DNA of 5,526 nt from an uncultured Succinatimonas sp. (GTDB lineage Bacteria > Pseudomonadota > Gammaproteobacteria > Enterobacterales > Succinivibrionaceae): contig CABQMD010000072.1 of the NCBI GenBank assembly GCA_902465145.1, positions 1 through 5,526 of the forward strand. The letters are read 5' to 3'. The translations under genes were made by a program, and so were the position numbers. The notes beneath the pieces are model-generated. The model was not told the DNA's origin. It made no database searches and saw nothing but the letters and a program-made list of their open reading frames with translations. Shown here in pieces: positions 1 to 5,526 of the stretch (the first letter of the stretch is position 1; the number at the start of each line of letters is the position of its first letter).

Positions 1-40
1 TATTTTTGTGCTTTATTTAAAAAGTCATAGCTAACTGATT

Positions 41-69
41 TTGACAATAAAATTTAATTGTCGTAATTT
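41..69 (+). promoter_or_regulatory. Candidate sigma70 promoter of the atp operon
   Basis: A perfect TTGACA -35 box lies at 41-46. With the ideal 17-bp spacer, the -10 position is TAATTT at 64-69, which keeps the key first T, second A and last T but matches TATAAT at only three of six positions. Sequence upstream (1-40) is rich in A/T tracts and could act as an UP element. Transcription would begin near 76, giving a leader of about 100 nt before atpB. An alternative -10-like TAAAAT at 48-53 has no good -35 partner. The call rests on sequence match and position only. Confidence 0.55.
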
Positions 70-102
70 CATCTGAAAATTTAACAAACGTAGGATGCGT
101 CA

Positions 103-129
103 GAATACGGATTTTCCGCATCTGTATTC
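103..129 (+). repeat. Leader inverted repeat / hairpin, 10-bp stem
   Basis: GAATACGGAT (103-112) can pair with ATCTGTATTC (120-129) across a 7-nt loop. All ten positions pair, one as a G-U wobble (109 with 123). A competing pairing of GATGCG (94-99) with CGCATC (117-122) overlaps it, so the two folds exclude each other or would form a pseudoknot. The following bases are not T-rich, arguing against a terminator. Confidence 0.5.
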
Positions 130-145
130 GTATCCGTCGTCAACC

Positions 146-161
146 AGGCTTTTGAAAGCCT
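146..161 (+). repeat. Short hairpin before the atpB ribosome binding site
   Basis: AGGCTTT (146-152) and AAAGCCT (155-161) are perfect inverse complements separated by only two bases, so the realistic stem is 6 bp with a 4-nt loop. It ends two bases before the atpB Shine-Dalgarno AAGGTG (164-169). It may shape access of ribosomes to atpB or protect the transcript; no T-tract follows. Confidence 0.45.
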
Positions 162-165
162 ATAA

Positions 166-1388
<1,223 letters not shown>

Positions 1389-1411
1389 AACCTGACGTCT
1401 TTAAAGAATAA

Positions 1412-1429
1412 GCGGAGCGTTTCACTTTG
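1412..1429 (+). promoter_or_regulatory. Ribosome binding site and TTG start of atpF
   Basis: GCGGAG (1412-1417) precedes the TTG at 1427-1429 by nine bases. The reading frame is closed by TAA at 1409-1411, and no ATG or GTG occurs in frame between that stop and 1427. The next in-frame ATG (1490) would remove almost all of the membrane anchor. TTG is therefore the only plausible initiation codon, and it yields the family-typical N-terminus [10 protein letters not shown]. Confidence 0.85.
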
Positions 1430-1897
1430 GAAATCAATGCCACTTTTTTAGGACAGGCAGTTGCGTTCCTGATCTTTGCGGTTATATGTATGAAGTATGT
1501 GTGGCCGCCTTTGATCAATGCTATAGAGAAAAGGCAGAAGGAAATTGCTGACGGTCTTTCTAATGCTGAAAAAGCAAAAAAGAACTTAGAGTTGGCCAAT
1601 AACGGAGTCAAGGAAGCTTTGCAGGAAGCTAAAGCTCAGGCTCAGAAAATTGTTGATGAAGCTCAAAAACAGCGTGCCGAGATTATCGACAAAGCTGCGA
1701 CTGAGGCTCTTGAAGAAAAAGCAAAAATTCTTCAACAAGCTCAAAACGAGATTGAGGCAGAACGCAATAAGGCGCAGGAAGAGCTTAGAGCTCAGATCGC
1801 TGCGTTAGCTGTTGCCGGAGCTGCGAAAATTTTGGGTGAGCAGGCTGATTTGCATACAGATAAAACTGCTCTTGAGCAGATTGAAAAATCTATTTAA
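1427..1897 (+). CDS. atpF: F1Fo ATP synthase subunit b (peripheral stalk), TTG start
   Basis: Two copies of b form the outer stalk that ties subunit a to the F1 head and resists torque. The 156-aa length equals E. coli b. Residues about 4-25 are the single membrane anchor, followed by the conserved MKYVWPPL segment with Cys21 just before it, as in E. coli. Residues about 30-125 are a charged, Ala/Lys/Glu/Gln-rich coiled coil containing [12 protein letters not shown]. The C-terminal part, with [10 protein letters not shown] near residue 130, is the delta-binding region. Initiation is at TTG, since no other start retains the anchor. The weaker start may help keep b below c in amount, an inference consistent with its stoichiometry. 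The atpH ribosome binding site overlaps its stop codon. Confidence 0.97.
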   Translation: MEINATFLGQAVAFLIFAVICMKYVWPPLINAIEKRQKEIADGLSNAEKAKKNLELANNGVKEALQEAKAQAQKIVDEAQKQRAEIIDKAATEALEEKAKILQQAQNEIEAERNKAQEELRAQIAALAVAGAAKILGEQADLHTDKTALEQIEKSI

Positions 1898-1914
1898 GGA
1901 AGGAATGAGCAGTA

Positions 1915-2445
1915 ATGGCTGAGAATTTGACTGTTGCTAGACCTTATGCGGAGGCTGTATTCGGTTTAGCAACAGAAGAAAAATCCTTCGACAAATGGCA
2001 GACGGTGCTTTGCGCTATGTCTGAAGCTGTCAAAGATCCTTTCTATTTGGGGTTTTTGAAGAACTCATCGAGTCCTGACGATGCATCCAAGTGTTTTGTG
2101 AAATTGCTTACTGGGATTATTGATACCGCAGGAGAAAATTTCATTAAATTGTTGGCTACAAACGGAAGGCTGGAGGTTTTACCGGAAATCTACGACGAGT
2201 TCTGCAGACTCAAGGCCAAACACGATAAAGTGTTGACTGTGCATCTAACCTCAGCCCGTCGTTATGCCGATGCCGATCTCGAAGTTCTGAAGAAAAAGCT
2301 TTCTGAAAAATATGACTGCTCGATTGATTTGGAGCAACATCTTGATCCGACTCTGATTGGAGGAGCTGTGCTCAAGATTGGTGACAAAGTCATCGATGCT
2401 AGTATAAAGACAAGTTTGGTAAACCTGTCTTCAACCCTCAGATAA
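1915..2445 (+). CDS. atpH: F1 ATP synthase subunit delta (OSCP)
   Basis: Caps the alpha3beta3 head and links it to the b-dimer stalk. The 176-aa product is one residue shorter than E. coli delta by recall. The N-terminal six-helix domain opens with LTVARPYAEAVF (residues 5-16), the canonical alpha-binding start of the family, and includes NGRLEVLP near 83-90. The C-terminal domain contains the family signature from about residue 137, ending in LIGGAVLKIGDKVID. Four cysteines are present (33, 60, 97, 135). The ATG at 1915 follows AAGGAAGG (1896-1903), which overlaps the atpF stop codon, so translation of the two genes is probably coupled; the 11-nt spacing is rather long. The gap to atpA is 15 bp. 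This is the least conserved subunit seen, as is usual for delta. Confidence 0.96.
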   Translation: MAENLTVARPYAEAVFGLATEEKSFDKWQTVLCAMSEAVKDPFYLGFLKNSSSPDDASKCFVKLLTGIIDTAGENFIKLLATNGRLEVLPEIYDEFCRLKAKHDKVLTVHLTSARRYADADLEVLKKKLSEKYDCSIDLEQHLDPTLIGGAVLKIGDKVIDASIKTSLVNLSSTLR

Positions 2446-2460
2446 TCAAGGGGATGAATA

Positions 2461-4002
2461 ATGCAACTGAATTCAACTGAAATTGCTGATCTGATTAAAG
2501 AAAGGATTAAGCAATTCAAAGTTGTGACTGAGGCCAGGGATGAAGGTGTTATCGTTTCTTTAAACGACGGTATTGCCAGAATTCATGGTTTAGCCAATGT
2601 GATGCAGGGCGAAATGCTCGATTTTGGCAATGATCTTTATGGTCTTGCATTAAATCTGGAGCGCGACTCTGTAGGTGCCATTGTGCTCGGACCTTATACT
2701 TCGTTATCAGAAGGCATGAAGGTTCATAGTACGGGTAGAATTTTAAACGTACCTGTTGGCAAGGCTTTGTTAGGCCGTGTGGTAAATGCTTTGGGCGAGC
2801 CGATCGACGGAAAGGGACCTATTGCATCAAACGGATTTTACCCTGTAGAAAAAATTGCTCCTGGTGTTATTGCCAGACAAGGCGTAAATCAGCCTATTCA
2901 AACTGGTTACAAAGCAGTTGATTCGATGATCCCAATTGGACGCGGTCAGCGTGAACTTATTATTGGTGATCGCCAAACTGGTAAAACAGCTTTGGCTATA
3001 GATACCATCATCAATCAAAAGAAATACGGTGTACGTTGTATCTATGTAGCCATAGGTCAGAAAGCTTCAACTATTGCCGGTGTAGTTAGAAAACTTGCCG
3101 ATATGGGGGCATTGGATAACACTATCGTGGTAGTAGCATCGGCTTCTGATACAGCTGCATTGCAATATATTGCTCCTTACTCAGGATGTGCTATGGGGGA
3201 ATACTTCATGGACCAAGGGGAAGATGCCTTGATTGTCTATGATGATTTGTCCAAGCATGCTGTGGCTTACCGTCAGATTTCCCTGTTACTGCGCCGTCCC
3301 CCTGGGCGTGAGGCTTTCCCTGGTGACGTTTTCTATTTGCATTCAAGATTACTTGAGAGAGCTTCTCGAGTAAATGCTGAGTATTTAGAGAAAAAATCAG
3401 GCGGTAAGGTTGTCGGAAAGACTGGTTCTTTGACAGCTCTTCCTATCATTGAAACTCAGGCTGGTGACGTGTCGGCATTTATTCCGACCAATGTTATTTC
3501 CATTACTGACGGTCAGATTTTCCTGACTACCAGTTTGTTTAACTCCGGCGTAAGACCGGCTGTTGATCCTGGTATCTCGGTTTCGCGTGTAGGTGGATCT
3601 GCTCAGACTAAGGTAATTAAGAAATTGTCAGGCGGAATTCGTACTGCATTGGCTCAGTACCGTGAATTGGCTGCATTTGCTCAGTTCTCATCAGATCTTG
3701 ATGAAAGCACCAGAAAACAGTTAAATCACGGTCAGAAAGTGACCGAGCTTATGAAGCAGAATCAGTATGCTCCTTTGTCCGTTGCAGAACAGGCTTTGGT
3801 TATTTTTGCTGCTGAGCGCGGATTCCTTGAGGATGTTGAGCTCAAGAAGATTGCCTCGTTCGAGTCTGGACTTCTAAGTTTTGCTCACAGCAAGTATGAG
3901 GAAGTTCTTAAGGGTATAGACGAGAAGCCCGATTATAACGATGAGATCGTCAAGACTTTGACCGATATTGTGTCAGAGTTTAAGTCGACTCAGGCTTATT
4001 AG
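2461..4002 (+). CDS. atpA: F1 ATP synthase subunit alpha
   Basis: Non-catalytic nucleotide-binding subunit of the alpha3beta3 head, supplying a residue to each catalytic site. It is 513 aa, the same length as E. coli alpha. Residues about 1-25 are the N-terminal helix that binds delta, and about 26-95 the beta-barrel crown. The nucleotide domain has the Walker A motif GDRQTGKT at 169-176 (Lys175) and the Walker B region ALIVYDD at 256-262. The alpha/beta family signature [10 protein letters not shown] is at 366-375, followed by the arginine finger Arg376 at the interface with beta. The C-terminal helical domain runs to residue 513. AAGGGGA (2448-2454) lies six bases before the ATG. Numbering of key residues coincides with E. 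coli, so no indels of note occurred. The gene is intact. Confidence 0.99.
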   Translation: MQLNSTEIADLIKERIKQFKVVTEARDEGVIVSLNDGIARIHGLANVMQGEMLDFGNDLYGLALNLERDSVGAIVLGPYTSLSEGMKVHSTGRILNVPVGKALLGRVVNALGEPIDGKGPIASNGFYPVEKIAPGVIARQGVNQPIQTGYKAVDSMIPIGRGQRELIIGDRQTGKTALAIDTIINQKKYGVRCIYVAIGQKASTIAGVVRKLADMGALDNTIVVVASASDTAALQYIAPYSGCAMGEYFMDQGEDALIVYDDLSKHAVAYRQISLLLRRPPGREAFPGDVFYLHSRLLERASRVNAEYLEKKSGGKVVGKTGSLTALPIIETQAGDVSAFIPTNVISITDGQIFLTTSLFNSGVRPAVDPGISVSRVGGSAQTKVIKKLSGGIRTALAQYRELAAFAQFSSDLDESTRKQLNHGQKVTELMKQNQYAPLSVAEQALVIFAAERGFLEDVELKKIASFESGLLSFAHSKYEEVLKGIDEKPDYNDEIVKTLTDIVSEFKSTQAY

Positions 4003-4010
4003 GAGCTTAC

Positions 4011-5526
<1,516 letters not shown>

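Noticed and set aside
146..161. Leader hairpin as an intrinsic terminator of an upstream gene
   Set aside because: The stem is followed by TATAAGG rather than a T-tract, and it lies almost against the atpB ribosome binding site.
1394..1407. Overlapping short palindromes GACGTC and TCTTTAAAGA between atpE and atpF, considered as a terminator or processing hairpin
   Set aside because: Self-complementary words of this size leave only a 2-3 bp stem once a loop is allowed, and there is no T-tract. An intercistronic terminator is not supported.
1905..1922. Five-codon ORF (MSSNG, stop TGA at 1920-1922) overlapping the atpH start in another frame
   Set aside because: It is tiny, and the Shine-Dalgarno AAGGAAGG is better placed for the atpH ATG at 1915 than for the ATG at 1905, so it is probably chance. 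Conservation in relatives would be needed to revive it.

Overview
The window holds most of an F1Fo ATP synthase operon. Seven genes lie head to tail on the + strand in the classical order atpB-atpE-atpF-atpH-atpA-atpG-atpD, encoding subunits a, c, b, delta, alpha, gamma and beta. The last gene runs off the right edge; atpC (epsilon) would be expected beyond it but is not visible. Every subunit closely resembles its Escherichia coli counterpart. Lengths of b (156 aa), alpha (513) and gamma (287) match E. coli exactly by recall, delta differs by one residue, and the a/c proton-path residues are those of a proton-driven enzyme (Arg255 in a, Asp58 in c). This places the source in the Gammaproteobacteria. 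The fairly low GC content and divergent details would suit an Aeromonadales/Succinivibrionaceae-like lineage, but that is only a guess.

Layout: positions 1-177 are non-coding leader, with a candidate sigma70 promoter (TTGACA at 41-46), a 10-bp hairpin (103-129) and a 7-bp hairpin (146-161) just before the atpB ribosome binding site. atpI, which usually sits directly before atpB in this group, is not in its expected place. Positions 178-1388 encode the membrane rotor/stator subunits a and c, 1427-2445 the peripheral stalk (b, delta), and 2461-5526 the catalytic head and central shaft (alpha, gamma, partial beta). Intergenic gaps are 8 to 38 bp, no terminator is seen between genes, and the whole looks like one transcript.

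The genes work together as one rotary machine: protons pass between a and the c-ring, the ring turns gamma inside alpha3beta3, and b2-delta holds the head still.

I see no new biological system here. The most unusual feature is a roughly 48-residue insertion with four evenly spaced cysteines in the predicted periplasmic N-terminal segment of subunit a. Lesser points are the structured operon leader, a TTG start for atpF, a basic N-terminal extension on beta, and an A9 tract between the atpD ribosome binding site and its start.
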